Shown: piece after piece, positions 1 through 10,424 of the stretch
Position numbering within the stretch: the stretch's first letter is position 1
Layout: each line of letters begins with the position of its first letter
Source of the DNA: Ariolimax columbianus
Lineage: Eukaryota; Mollusca; Gastropoda; Stylommatophora; Arionidae
DNA length: 64,000 bases
Direction of reading: 5' to 3'
NCBI GenBank assembly: GCA_036924085.1
Contig: JAVGWX010000009.1
Coordinates: 59,064,331 to 59,128,330, forward strand
The notes under the pieces: generated by a model
Databases searched by the model: none
What the model was told of the DNA's origin: nothing
What the model saw: only the letters and a program-made list of their open reading frames with translations
Program-made: the position numbers and the translations under genes

Positions 1-2772
1 GTATTAACGTTCGGACTCAACAGATGCAAAAATTACAATACAGCATTAGCGTTCGACTCCACGGATGCAGAAATTACAATACAGCATTAGAGTTCGACTC
101 CACAGGTGCAGAAATTACAATACAGTATTAGCGATCAACTCCACGGGTGCAGAAATTACAATACAGTATTAACGTTCGGAATCCACGAAAGCAGAAATTA
201 CAATTCAGCATTAGCTTTCGACTCCACGGATGCAGAAATTACAATACAGCAATAGCGTTCGACTCCACGGATGCAAAAATTACAAAACAGCATTAGCGTT
301 CGGACTCTACGGATGCAGAAATTACAATACAGCATTAGCGTTCGACTCCACTGATGCAGCAATTACAATACAGCATTAGCGTTCGACTTCACGGATGCAG
401 AAATTACAATACAGCATTAGCGTTCGATTCCACTAATGCAGAAATTACAAAACAGTATTAACGTTCGGACTCAACAGATGCAAAAATTACAATACAGCAT
501 TAGCGTTTGACTCCACGGATGCAGAAATTACAATACAGTATTAACGTTCGGACTCCACGGAAGCAGAAATTACAATACAGCCTTAGCTTTCGACTCCACG
601 GATGCAGAAATTACAATACAGCAATAGCGTTTGACTCCACGGATGCAGAAATTACAATACAGCATTAGCGTTCGGACTCCACTGATGCAGAAATTACAAT
701 ACAGCATTAGCGTTCGACTCCACGGGTGCAGAAATTACAATACAGTATTAGCGTTTGACTCCACGGGTGCAGAAATTACAATACAGTATTAACGTTCGGA
801 CTCCACGGACGCAGAAATTACAATACAGCATTAGCTTTCGACGCCACGGATGCAGAAATTACAATACAGCATTAGCGTTCGGACTCTTCGGATGCAGAAA
901 TTACAATACAGCATTAGCGTTCGACTCCACGGATGCAGAAATTACAATACAGCATTAGAGTTCGACTCCACAGGTGCAGAAATTACAATACAGTATTAGC
1001 GATCGACTCCACGGGTGCAGAAATTACAATACAGTATTAACGTTCGGAATCCACGAAAGCAGAAATTACAATTCAGCATTAGCTTTCGACTCCACGGATG
1101 CAGAAATTACAATACAGCAATAGCGTTCGACTCCACGGATGCAAATATTACAAAACAGCATTAGCGTTCGGACTCTACGGATGCAGAAATTACAATACAG
1201 CATTAGCGTTCGACTCCACTGATGCAGAAATTACAATACAGCATAAGCGTTCGACTTCACGGATGCAGAAATTACAATACAGCATTAGCGTTCGATTCCA
1301 CTAATGCAGAAATTACAAAACAGTATTAACGTTCGGACTCAACAGATGCAAAAATTACAATACAGCATTAGCGTTTGACTCCACGGATGCAGAAATTACA
1401 ATACAGCAATAGCGTTTGACTCCACGGATGCAGAAATTACAATACAGCATTAGCGTTCGGACTCTACGGATGCAGAAATTACAATACAGCATTAGCGTTC
1501 GACTCCACGGATGCATAAATTACAATACAGCATTAGCGTTCGACTCCACGGATGCAGAAATTACAATACAGCATTAGCTTTCGACTCCACAGGTGCAGTA
1601 ATTACAATACAGTATTAGCGTTCGACTCCACTGGTGCAGAAATTACAATACAGTATTAACGTTCGGACTCCACGAAAGCAGAAATTACAATACAACATTA
1701 GCTTTCGACTCCACGGATGCAGAAATTACAATACAGCAATAGCGTTCGACTCCACGGATGCAAAAATTACAATACAGCATTAGCGTTCGACTCCACGGAT
1801 GCAGAAATTACAATACAGCATTAGCGTTCGACTCCACGGATGCAGAAATTACAATACAGCATTAGCGTTCGACTCCACTGATGCAGAAATTACAAAACAG
1901 TATTAACGTTCGGACTCAACAGATGCAAAAATTACAATACAGCATTAGCGTTCGACTCCACGGATGCAGAAATTACAATACAGCATTAGCGTTCGACTCG
2001 ACGGATGCAGGAATTACAATACAGCATTAGCGTTCGACTCCACGGGTGCAGAAATTACAATACAGTATTAGCGTTTGACTCCACGGGTGCAGAAATTACA
2101 ATACAGTATTAACGTTCGGACTCCACGGAAGCAGAAATTACAATACAGCATTAGCTTTCGACTCCACGGATGCAGAAATTACAATACAGCATTAGCGTTC
2201 GGACTCTTCGGATGCAGAAATTACAATACAGCATTAGCGTTCGACTCCACGGATGCAGAAATTACAATACAGCATTAGCGTTCGACTCCACTGATGCAGA
2301 AATTACAATACAGTATTAACGTTTGGACTCTACGGATGCAGAAATTACAATACAGCATTAGCGTTCGACTCCACGGATGCAGAAAAAACAATACAGCATT
2401 AGCGTTCGACTCGACGGATGCAGGAATTACAATACAGCATTAGCGTTCGACTTCACGGATGCAGAACTTTCAATACATCATAAGCGTTCGGACTCCACGG
2501 ATGCAGAAATTACAATACAGCATTATCGTACGACTCCACTGATGAAGAAAATTCAATACAGCATTAGCGTTCGACTCCACTGACGAAGAAATTACAATAC
2601 AGCATTAGCGTTCGACTCCACGGATGCAAAAATTACAATACAGCATTAGCTGTCGGACTCCACGGATGCAGAAATTACAATACAGCATTAGCGTTCGACT
2701 CCACGGATGCAGAAATTACAATACAACATTAGCGTTCGACTCCACGGATGCAGAAATTACAATACAATATCG
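1..2772. repeat. 41-42 bp satellite array with higher-order repeats
   Basis: About 67 tandem monomers with core 'gcagaaattacaatacagca' joined by 'ttagcgttcgactccacgga'. Spacing is 41 bp, or 42 bp where 'ttcgac' is 'ttcggac'. The array is entered from the left edge, so its true length is unknown. Variant monomers recur together: the block with 'gcgatc' at 131 returns at 999, and the 'acgttcggactcaacag' variant at 455 returns at 1323, both 868 bp later (21 monomers). The block near 755 recurs 1320 bp later near 2075. Short open frames in it are by-products of the monomer. Divergence rises over the last 400 bp, as is usual at a satellite edge. Confidence 0.95.
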
Positions 2773-4270
2773 TTGTCAGAGTCAAGCTTTCAATTTCATA
2801 CAATACAACTGAACGCACATATCATTTAATTATTCTCATTTTTAGTTTCTGAGATACTTTATTGGGCAGAATTGTATTTATCATGCCGTTAAATGTATTC
2901 TTCAACATTGCAATTCTCTTAACGGTTTCCCTTTCGCATGTGCCATCCTTTGTAATTAGCTGGTCAAGTTATTAATAGCTTGACATTTACATGTCAACTT
3001 GTGAACTTTCTTTCCTCTTAGTGAACACCATAACTTTATTCATTTTTATGTTGATTTCTAGCCTACATTGCTGGCCTATGCTGTTTATCGTATGCATTAG
3101 GCTCTGCGGATGTATTAGATTTTCTGATGTTAACACTGCATCACCCGCATATATGATATTAATTAATGATACTTCGTCCTTCTATAATCGTTCCACAAAT
3201 TTCTTTCTATGCAGTAGTTCCTATACTTTTTCGGTCCACGGCACCTTCAGTGTACCAGAATTTTGCCATGGCACCCAAAGTAATAAAATCAGCCTACTTA
3301 ACAGTAGCAGTGCCCAACTGATAAAACTATTGGAATGTTTCACGGCACCGCTGTAAACCAGCAACGACACTATGAGGTACTGCGGCACACAGTTTGGAAA
3401 CCACTGTTCTAATTCATTGAAACTGTGTCCTGAGCATTTATCAAACAGGCCAGGGGACAGTACACTCCCTTGTCTAACCACTTTATATATTACCTCATCT
3501 CTAGTTCTCAAACATATCGATTGATCCCAATACAAGTTTGTGATTAGTTTGAGATCCTTAACGTCCAGATTTATAATGAACTAGATATCGCAAACTATTC
3601 AAACAGAGGATGTTAACATTATGTTCTTTGCTGATTCATACATATATATATTTATAACAAATCTTACTTTTATTCTATTTTTCTTTTTGTGCTATCCTGG
3701 TCTCTGTGACCAAACAAGGTACTATGTTGCAGTCTTCATACTACAATCTATTCTAGAATTATGGTCATGGAGACCAAATAAGGTAAACATCACACGTTCT
3801 CGCCATGTTCACCTCAACTATCTACTTTAACATTCTCACTTCATGTAATGTTCTACGTTCAAAACATTGCGTAACTATTCATGCTACACACAACATAATA
3901 ACAGCTTTATTTCAAGTATAAATATATGCTCTATATTAGCAGACGTCTAACTACCTATACAATGAAATGGGCTATTTATTTGCAATTTGCCTACTGAACT
4001 AACTTTTCCACATACACCGACTTTTAGTCTAACACACTTTATCACAATCTTACAATTCAGTGGTGTCGTCTAGTCGCAAAGATGGCTTCACTGTTCTACA
4101 ATTACTCAGGTCTTATCGTTTGGTCAATGAATCAGCATTCTCATTACTTCTACTCTTCCGTACCTGCAGATTTGGCAGTGGAGTGCTTTCCTTCTGACTA
4201 GATGATTTTATTGATGATAAGTCTATATCTCTTCTTTCTATCTATTTTCTTTCTTTCTGTATCATATCTA
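2773..4270. other. AT-rich unique stretch, no gene recognised
   Basis: No protein similarity or splice-supported exon can be read here. A hydrophobic 121-codon open frame at 2991-3356 overlaps a hAT-type transposon end and has no recognisable domain, so I treat it as chance. Confidence 0.5.
3230..3407 (-). mobile_element. hAT-type transposon terminal fragment
   Basis: Read on the minus strand from 3407, the sequence starts 'cagtggtttccaaactgtg' and continues with 'tgccgcagtacc'. That is the usual look of hAT (Charlie-like) termini: CAGTGGTT..., then 'tttgtgccgcggcacc'-like text. Further GGCACC-type blocks follow down to about 3230. The opposite terminus was not found, so this is a truncated non-autonomous copy. 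The family name rests on resemblance only. Confidence 0.5.
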
Positions 4271-4274
4271 GCTA

Positions 4275-4360
4275 CGATTGTTCCTGAACTAACAAATCTG
4301 GCGATCGAGTATCTAACTCGGCTCTGATGATTAACTTGGACGATGCAACGATATAACGTT
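4275..4360 (+). repeat. Left copy of the repeat flanking the CR1-like element
   Basis: The stretch 'tgttcctgaactaacaaatc' through 'gatgattaacttggacgatg' closely matches sequence at 8531-8609 and partly at 8636-8700, on the other side of the LINE. The LINE therefore sits in what was once a tandem repeat of about 106 bp. Confidence 0.75.
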
Positions 4361-4680
4361 TCAGATAAGTATTGGTGTTGAAAATTAATTTGTGTAATAA
4401 TAACATAGTTGTGATTGTAGTTTATTGTAGCATACGTATTTTCAAATATAGTGGCCTTGTCATAACAGATAGTTAGTGACTTGACAGAATTAAATAGCGG
4501 GGAACAGTAAGCGGTAGTAACACTCAAGTAACACTAGGCCTAGTCGTTTTGATACTTTGTAGAAAGGTAAATACCAGCGACATTTGTTTATTCCTTTTTT
4601 TGGCGTTGCTTTAAGAAGTATACATTTTATTAGGTATTAATATAACTTATTGGCTAACGGAAATTAATAGCAAAATTAGT

Positions 4681-5502
4681 ATGGCCACTAAGACGAGACG
4701 AACTGCTACGAGGAAAGGTCAAGTCAGATTATGTGATTTGTGTGGTGAAAATGTTAGAATTACTACAACGTTGGAAGATGAAGGAACCGTTTTATGTAGG
4801 ATATGTAGAATTGAAGAGAGGCAGGAACAAATGGAGTGCAATATAAGGGAAAATGAGAAGAGATTAGAGGAGATAGAAAGTGAAAATGGAGGAAATTTTA
4901 AAGAAGCTGCAGTCTAGGTGTAGTCAAGGAAGTAAGGGAGATTTGAGTGAGGAAACAGCTCACAGGGCAGAGAGCTTTGGAGAGAAGTATGCATATATAG
5001 GTGAGGGGTCAATATTGGTAGTAGGAGATTCAATGGTGAGAGAGGTTGGCAGACATTTGTCTAAACAACACAACATGTTTGAAAGAATGGATATTGGGGA
5101 GCAAAAATAGAGGACATAGAGGGGAGAATAAAGAGGTTAGATGACAAAGGAAACAGTCATGTGGTAGTATTGGCAGGTACAAATAATGTAAAGAGAGATG
5201 GTACAGAAATAATTATGGATAAATATAAAAGTCTTATGAGAACACTTAAGGAAAAAAAGTTTAGAAAGGTCACAATGATGGGCATTTTAGACAGAGCAGA
5301 TGGGTCAGACTATCTAGATAGCAAAATAATAGGTATCAACCGTAGGTTACAGGTGATGTGTGCGGACATGGGAATGGAATTTATTGATGTTAAAGTAGAC
5401 AAAAGTAAAATGTTAGATAGAGGAGGTTTACATCTAAATGAGATAGGACAGCATGTTGTAGCAAAGTATATGTTCTATCATTATGTTAGAAATTTAAACT
5501 AG
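4681..5502 (+). pseudogene. CR1-like ORF1: zinc finger plus SGNH esterase domain, frameshifted
   Basis: The first segment (4681-4917) has CxxC pairs ('LCDLCGEN', 'LCRICR') typical of the small zinc-binding domain in CR1 ORF1, then a charged coiled-coil-like helix. A frame change near 4880-4917 leads to 'ILVVGDSMVREVG' (GDS at 5024-5032, the SGNH nucleophile block). A second shift near 5110-5161 leads to 'VVLAGTNNV' and a C-terminal 'RGGLHLNEIGQ'. In SGNH esterases the last block is Asp-x-x-His. Here the Asp position reads Gly, so this copy probably lacks a complete triad. ORF1 proteins of this type bind RNA or assemble the ribonucleoprotein. ORF2 starts nine bases after the ORF1 stop. Confidence 0.8.
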
Positions 5503-5510
5503 TAAGGCCT

Positions 5511-6594
5511 ATGAAGTATGAGACTAAAGATAGGCCTACAATAGGGTGCTATAGAGAATGTAGTCAAAGGGGTACGTTGGTGTCAGGGAAGTGTGAAATA
5601 CATATTAGAAAAGCAAACACTAAAATGATAAAGCAGAAGCAAAAAGAGGAAAACCAACAACATTACAAACTAAAATGTTTTTATGCAAATGTGAGAAGCA
5701 TAGTAAATAAAACAGAAGAATTGGAACTGTATGTAGAAGAAGAAAAACCAGATATAATAGGGTTAACAGAATCATGGACATATGAGGAGATTGCAGATAG
5801 TGAACTTGAAATTGAGGGATATACAATGTTAAGGAAAGATAGGATAATTGGAGATAAGACTAAGGGAGGTGGCGTTTTATTATACTGTATAAATTCTGTT
5901 AATATAACGATCAAAGATTATTTATCATGTGGTAACAAAAAATGAAAGTGTATGGGGAGAAATAGAAAGTGGGGGTGAAAAAACAGTGATTGGAGTGTGC
6001 TATAGATGTCCATCAAGTCAAAAAGAGGAAGATGAGGAGCTGATTAGTAGCATAGCAAAGACAAGTGAAGGGAAATTATTATTAATGGGAGATTTCAACT
6101 ATCCAGAAATGAAATGGGATATGGCAGAAGCAATTGTAGAGTCAAAACCTTTTGTTAAGTGCATAACTGACAATTTTTTAATTCAACATGTAGAAGCAGC
6201 CACCAGAGGCAAAAACATACTCGACCTAGTTTTTACCACAGAGGAAAATATGATTGAAAACGTTACCGTTGGGGAACTGTTTGGCTCAAGTGACCATCAA
6301 ATCATCCGTTGGGATCTTATTGCAGGGAAAGAAGTAAACATAAACACGCGAACATACGACTACTCTAAGGCAGATGTTAAGAGGATGAAAGAAGCAGCGA
6401 ACCACATAATCTGGAAAGATATTGTTGTAGGAACAGATGTTGAACAGGAGTGGGAAAGTTTTAAAACAGTTCTAGAAACGCTAAAAGAGGAATGTGTTCC
6501 ATGTAGGGAGGTAAACCCCAAGCGTAAAAAGTGGATAATTAGATTTGTAGTGAAATGTAGAAGAGCAAAAAAAAAGTATGGAAAAAATATATAG
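5511..6594 (+). pseudogene. CR1-like ORF2, N-terminal AP-type endonuclease domain
   Basis: An exonuclease-endonuclease-phosphatase fold is readable: 'FYANVRSIVNK' (Asn block), 'IIGLTESW' (metal-binding Glu), 'LLLMGDFNYPEM' (Asp/Asn) and 'SSDHQIIRW' (the catalytic SDH triplet). One frame change at about 5930-5945 splits the domain. A second break at 6594, within 'RRAKKKYGKN', separates it from the reverse transcriptase. The enzyme nicks target DNA to prime reverse transcription. All main catalytic blocks remain, so decay here is mainly by indels. Confidence 0.88.
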
Positions 6595-6599
6595 AGGCA

Positions 6600-8415
6600 G
6601 GTAAATCAAAAGAAACATATGTAAAATATTTGGACAAGCAGAACATATCTCAGAAAGCGAATAAAACAGCAAAAATTGACTTTGAAAAAAAACGTGCTCA
6701 GAGGATCAAGACTGACAGTAAAAGCTTCTTTTCTTATGTTAGAAATAAAAAAAGAACGAAAGACAAAGTAGGCCCTCTCATAGACAGTACAGGGAAAATA
6801 ATAAGTGGGAATAGGGAGGCTGCTAATCTGCTCAATCAGTACTTTGGCACAGTCTTCACAAAGGAGGACTGCTCCGAGATCCCAGAGCCTATAGATATTT
6901 TTCAAAGAGACCTGGATACAGCGGGATTAAGATCAATCTGTATTACAGAGGAAATGGTTTTTAAAAAATTGGAGGGGTTGAAGGTGAATAAATGTCCAGG
7001 TCAAGATGGTATTCACCCAAAATTGCTGTATGAAATTAGAGACCAACTAGCAAAACCATTGGCTATATTATGTTCTCAATCACTTACAAAAGGGATTGTT
7101 CCACTGGATTGGAAAGATGCAGGAGTGATCCCCTTATTCAAAGAAGGCAAAAAATCAGATCCGGAAAATTATAGACCGGTGAGTTTAACGAGCATAGTCT
7201 GTAAATTGTTAGAGTCAATAATCAAAGAAAACATTGTAATGCATTTAGACAAATTTAATCTAATTAGAAATAGTCAGCATGGATTTATTAGCGGGAGATC
7301 ATGCTTAACAAAACTATTAGAATTCATGGAGGAGGTTACTAAAATCATAGATAAAGGGGAGCCAGTGGATGTTTTTTATCTAGACTTTGCAAAGGCCTTT
7401 GATAGAGTACTTCATCAAAGATTATTTCGAAAGTTAAAATCACATGGAATAGGTGGGGAAGTTGCCAAATGGATTGAAAATTGGTTAACGGGAAGAAGGC
7501 AGAGGGTGGGCATAAATAAGGAGTACTCTGAGTGGAGTGAAGTGAAAAGTGGTGTGCCACAGGGCTCGGTTTTGGGACCAATTTGGTTCTTGATATATAT
7601 AAATGATTTGGACATTGATATGAGATCCATGATTGCAAAATTTGCTGATGACACAAAACTATGCAGCAGTGTCTCATCTAAAGCGGAAGTGGATATATTG
7701 ATGTCGGATTTAGATAAATTCGAGAATGGTCTGTAAGCTGGCAAATGGAGTTTAATGTAGATAAATGTACAGTCATCCACATGGGTAGATCCAATATGGA
7801 ACATAATTACAGAATGGGAGAAAACAATATTAGAAAGATAGATAAGGAAAGGGACCTACAGGAAAGGTGAGTGAGCAAGTTAAGGAAGCAGTGAAAAAGG
7901 CAAATGCAATGTTAGGTATGATAAAAAGAAATATTAAACATAGGAGCAAGGAAGTGATCGTCAAACTGTATAAAGCTTTAGTTAGACCTAGATGGGAGTA
8001 CTGTGTACAGGTGTGGAGTCCTTATCATAGAGGGGACATAAACATGCTAGAAAGAATACAAAAAAGAGCGACAAAGATGATAGTGGGATTCCAGAATTAC
8101 AGTTATGAGGAACGACTCAGAAAAACCGGCCTACAGTGTCTCGAAGAGAGAAGAATTCGTGGTGACTTAATACAGGTTTATAAGATGATCAGAGGAATCG
8201 ATAAATTAGACTATAACAAGTTTTTTTTAAATACAGCCACCTACAATAACACGAGGGCATAGCTACAAGCTGACTAAAGAGAGGTCCAGGTTTGATATTA
8301 GGAAATATTTTTTTAGTCAGAGAGTGGTGTCTGCTTGGAATGCATTGCCAGGGGAGGTAGTGGAGGCAGGGACAGTTAATGCATTTAAGAATAAACTGGA
8401 TGCGCATAGCTTTTA
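6600..8415 (+). pseudogene. CR1-like ORF2, reverse transcriptase and C-terminal region
   Basis: The longest open piece (6630-7736) contains 'DWKDAGVIPLFKEG', 'NYRPVSLTSIVCKLLE', 'QHGFISGRSC', motif A 'YLDFAKAFDRV', motif B 'SGVPQGSVLGP' and motif C 'FADD' near 7641-7652. It ends at a stop just before the thumb, and 'WQMEFNVDKCTVIHMG' follows in another frame. The piece 7867-8262 has the CR1-typical 'MLERIQKRATKMIVGFQN' and 'RRIRGDLIQVYKMIRG'. The last segment, '[18 protein letters not shown]', runs to the stop near 8415 in yet another frame. Function in active relatives is target-primed reverse transcription. This copy is dead. Confidence 0.92.
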
Positions 8416-8499
8416 GAGCAAGGTGATGTAAATGTAACTGGTTGTATACAGACTCTGCAGGGTCTTCTAAACCAGTATAAATACGTTAAGTTAAGTTAA
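8416..8499 (+). other. CR1-like 3' UTR with TTAAG-repeat terminus
   Basis: Contains 'tgtatacagactctgcaggg' then 'tctaaaccagtataaatacg' and ends in tandem TTAAG. The same block marks the 3' ends at 25745-25800, 54662-54738, 59149-59205 and 60700-60760, so it identifies this family and is probably what its reverse transcriptase recognises. Confidence 0.85.
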
Positions 8500-8700
8500 C
8501 ACTTGACAAATGTTTGAAGGTTTATTTTTCTCCAATGTTCCTAAACTATCAAATATGACTATCGAGTAACTAACTCTGCTCTGATGATTAACTTGAACGA
8601 TGCAACACTTGGCAAATGTTTGAAGGTTTATATTTCTCCGATGTTCCTAAACTATCAAATATGACTATCAAGTATCTAACTGCTTTTCTTCTATCTTGCT
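8500..8700 (+). repeat. 106 bp tandem duplication downstream of the LINE
   Basis: Two units start with 'tttgaaggtttat' at 8513 and 8619 and share 'atgttcctaaactatcaaat'. The second is cut at about 8700. The same unit core also lies upstream of the LINE at 4275-4360. Confidence 0.85.
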
Positions 8701-10049
8701 TCTCAGAGGTTGTTTCATTTCATCAAGTGTCGATAGTCTGTCCTGGTTTGACGCCATTTCTGATATATCTCATTGGGAGATATAATTTACCCATTTCAAT
8801 AACAGAAGTTAGAACAGTTTTTATAGGCTGAACCATCAGGGCACCGAGATATCTGCATTTATCAGATTGGATATAAATGCAAGACTATTTCACCAATAGA
8901 TTGATGTAGTGATCATATTGTCAACTCTCTGTTTACCGAAGAAACCGATGCTTTGGGAATTTATGAATGGAATACATGGGAGATAGAAGATCGGCTAATT
9001 AGTCACATAGTCTCAGTAGTATTCTTATTTGCTTTATTAATGTTATACAGCAGTGGAAAATTGCTTCAATAGTACATTATTGCTGTTTATGTGTGAACTG
9101 AAGGAATCTGACTAATTCTCTGAGAATGAACTAGAAACATTTACAGGTATATCAAAAACTCTAAATAGGAAAAAGTTTCGATCTCGAAATGAGGATGTGC
9201 GTTAAATTACTATAACGTTTCATAAAAGCCCCCGATATATAGAAACAAAACTACCAAAACCCAATGACATTATTTAGAAAGTGTGGTCGAACCTAATCTG
9301 GCCTGAGATTAGAAATGTTATTTAAAAGATACTCAGCGACCCAAAAATAGCTCATCTATAATTTTCCAGGCCTTTAAAATAAAGTTGTCTTAGCTATTGA
9401 AGTATGTTTTAAAACTGAATCTATTTGAGATCGTAATTGCACACATATATGTGATTAAATTTCAAAAACAAGGTTAATCTGATGTTCACATTGTTTACTG
9501 GCTTTCAGGTTCACAAATATGCATTAAAGGTTACAAAAATAAATATGTTAGTCCTGAGATACTAATCAAAATTTTAATATAAAAATAGGTTAAAGGTTTA
9601 AGGCGAGAGCTCCACTTCATCGCCGCTGGTCTTCCCGTATAAAATTTTAATATACTATGAATTCTTGTATGATTCATGGGACCTGCAGTAAACTTAAGGA
9701 CTGATTACCATACAGTATGGGAAGTCTATACTGCTTAAGATTTCCAAAGAAGTTGATATATCGATTCATCTTCAGAAAATGTTATTGCTGTTTCGTGTCA
9801 ATTATTATGTTATTGACTTTAGGTCCTTACTGCTCTGTACAGAAACATTTGCAACAAACGAATCTACCATTGTCCGAGCTTTGAAACCAGAGTGCGCATT
9901 GTTTGTATTTTGATTTGTTCTCATAATTTATTTTTTCTATGTTTTAAACCATTTGTTTGCCCTTCCAGTAATGGAATATATGATATTCTACGTTACAATG
10001 ATAAATGTTAATTTTTTAAAATTGTTTTTACGTTCGCCTTATTTTTCTA
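8701..10049. other. AT-rich stretch, nothing recognised
   Basis: No protein-like reading or clear repeat was found on either strand. Confidence 0.5.
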
Positions 10050-10054
10050 TTCCC

Positions 10055-10250
10055 GGAGGCGGTGTGCGTTGCACTAAGGTTTCTATTTTGCGCCTGTCCG
10101 CCCAGTGAATGTTATGTAAGGGTCTGCTTGCTCCTGCATTTTCCAAGGGTTTGCTTCCCCGGAGTAACGGTCAGTGCTGTGATGGGGAACGAGCCTAGCA
10201 CCTTCCTTTTGTGATTCGTGTCACCTAACCACTACCCCACGCCGTACCTA
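10055..10250 (-). mobile_element. SINE-A copy with tRNA-like head
   Basis: On the minus strand the head reads 'ggcgtggggtagtggttagg' (A-box-like TAGTGGTTAGG) and, about 40 bases on, 'gtgctaggctcgttcccc', a decayed B box. The remaining body matches the better copy at 42128-42390. The 3' end (low coordinate) has only a weak T-rich remnant of the tail. Confidence 0.7.
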
Positions 10251-10424
10251 CGATAAATGTTAAAAGAAATAACACTTAATTTTTAAAAGTATCGTAGTTC
10301 TGTCATTTTACACAGTTTTCCTAGAGTGTAGATGGGTCATTAGATTAAAAAGTCCGGTTTTATATTTTTACAACAGTCGTAAATCAGTATCTTATATTAT
10401 CAATATGGGACTATACGTTAAAGC

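Larger units (their letters stand above)
4681..8498 (+). mobile_element. CR1-like non-LTR retrotransposon, nearly full length, inactive
   Basis: Order is ORF1 (zinc finger plus esterase), ORF2 (endonuclease, reverse transcriptase, C-terminal region), then a short 3' UTR ending 'gttaagttaagttaac'. This matches the CR1 group, whose ORF1 is known to carry PHD-like and esterase domains. At least seven frame changes or stops separate the readable segments, so it cannot encode functional proteins. The 5' UTR may reach back to about 4360. Other copies of the family lie at 25315-25800 (+), 59149-59745 (-) and 60700-61955 (-), with a tail-only match at 54662-54738. The 3' end is a TTAAG pentamer run rather than poly(A). 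Confidence 0.9.

Noticed and set aside
1..2772. CRISPR-like array (regular 41-42 bp units)
   Set aside because: There is no repeat-spacer structure; whole units are similar and tandem, in a eukaryotic context.
2991..3356. 121-codon hydrophobic frame as a membrane protein
   Set aside because: No recognisable domain, overlaps a hAT-type end, and lies in AT-rich DNA where such frames occur by chance.
6481..7804. Minus-strand frames of 63-129 codons opposite the CR1-like ORF2
   Set aside because: Shadows of the LINE reading frame with no domain of their own.
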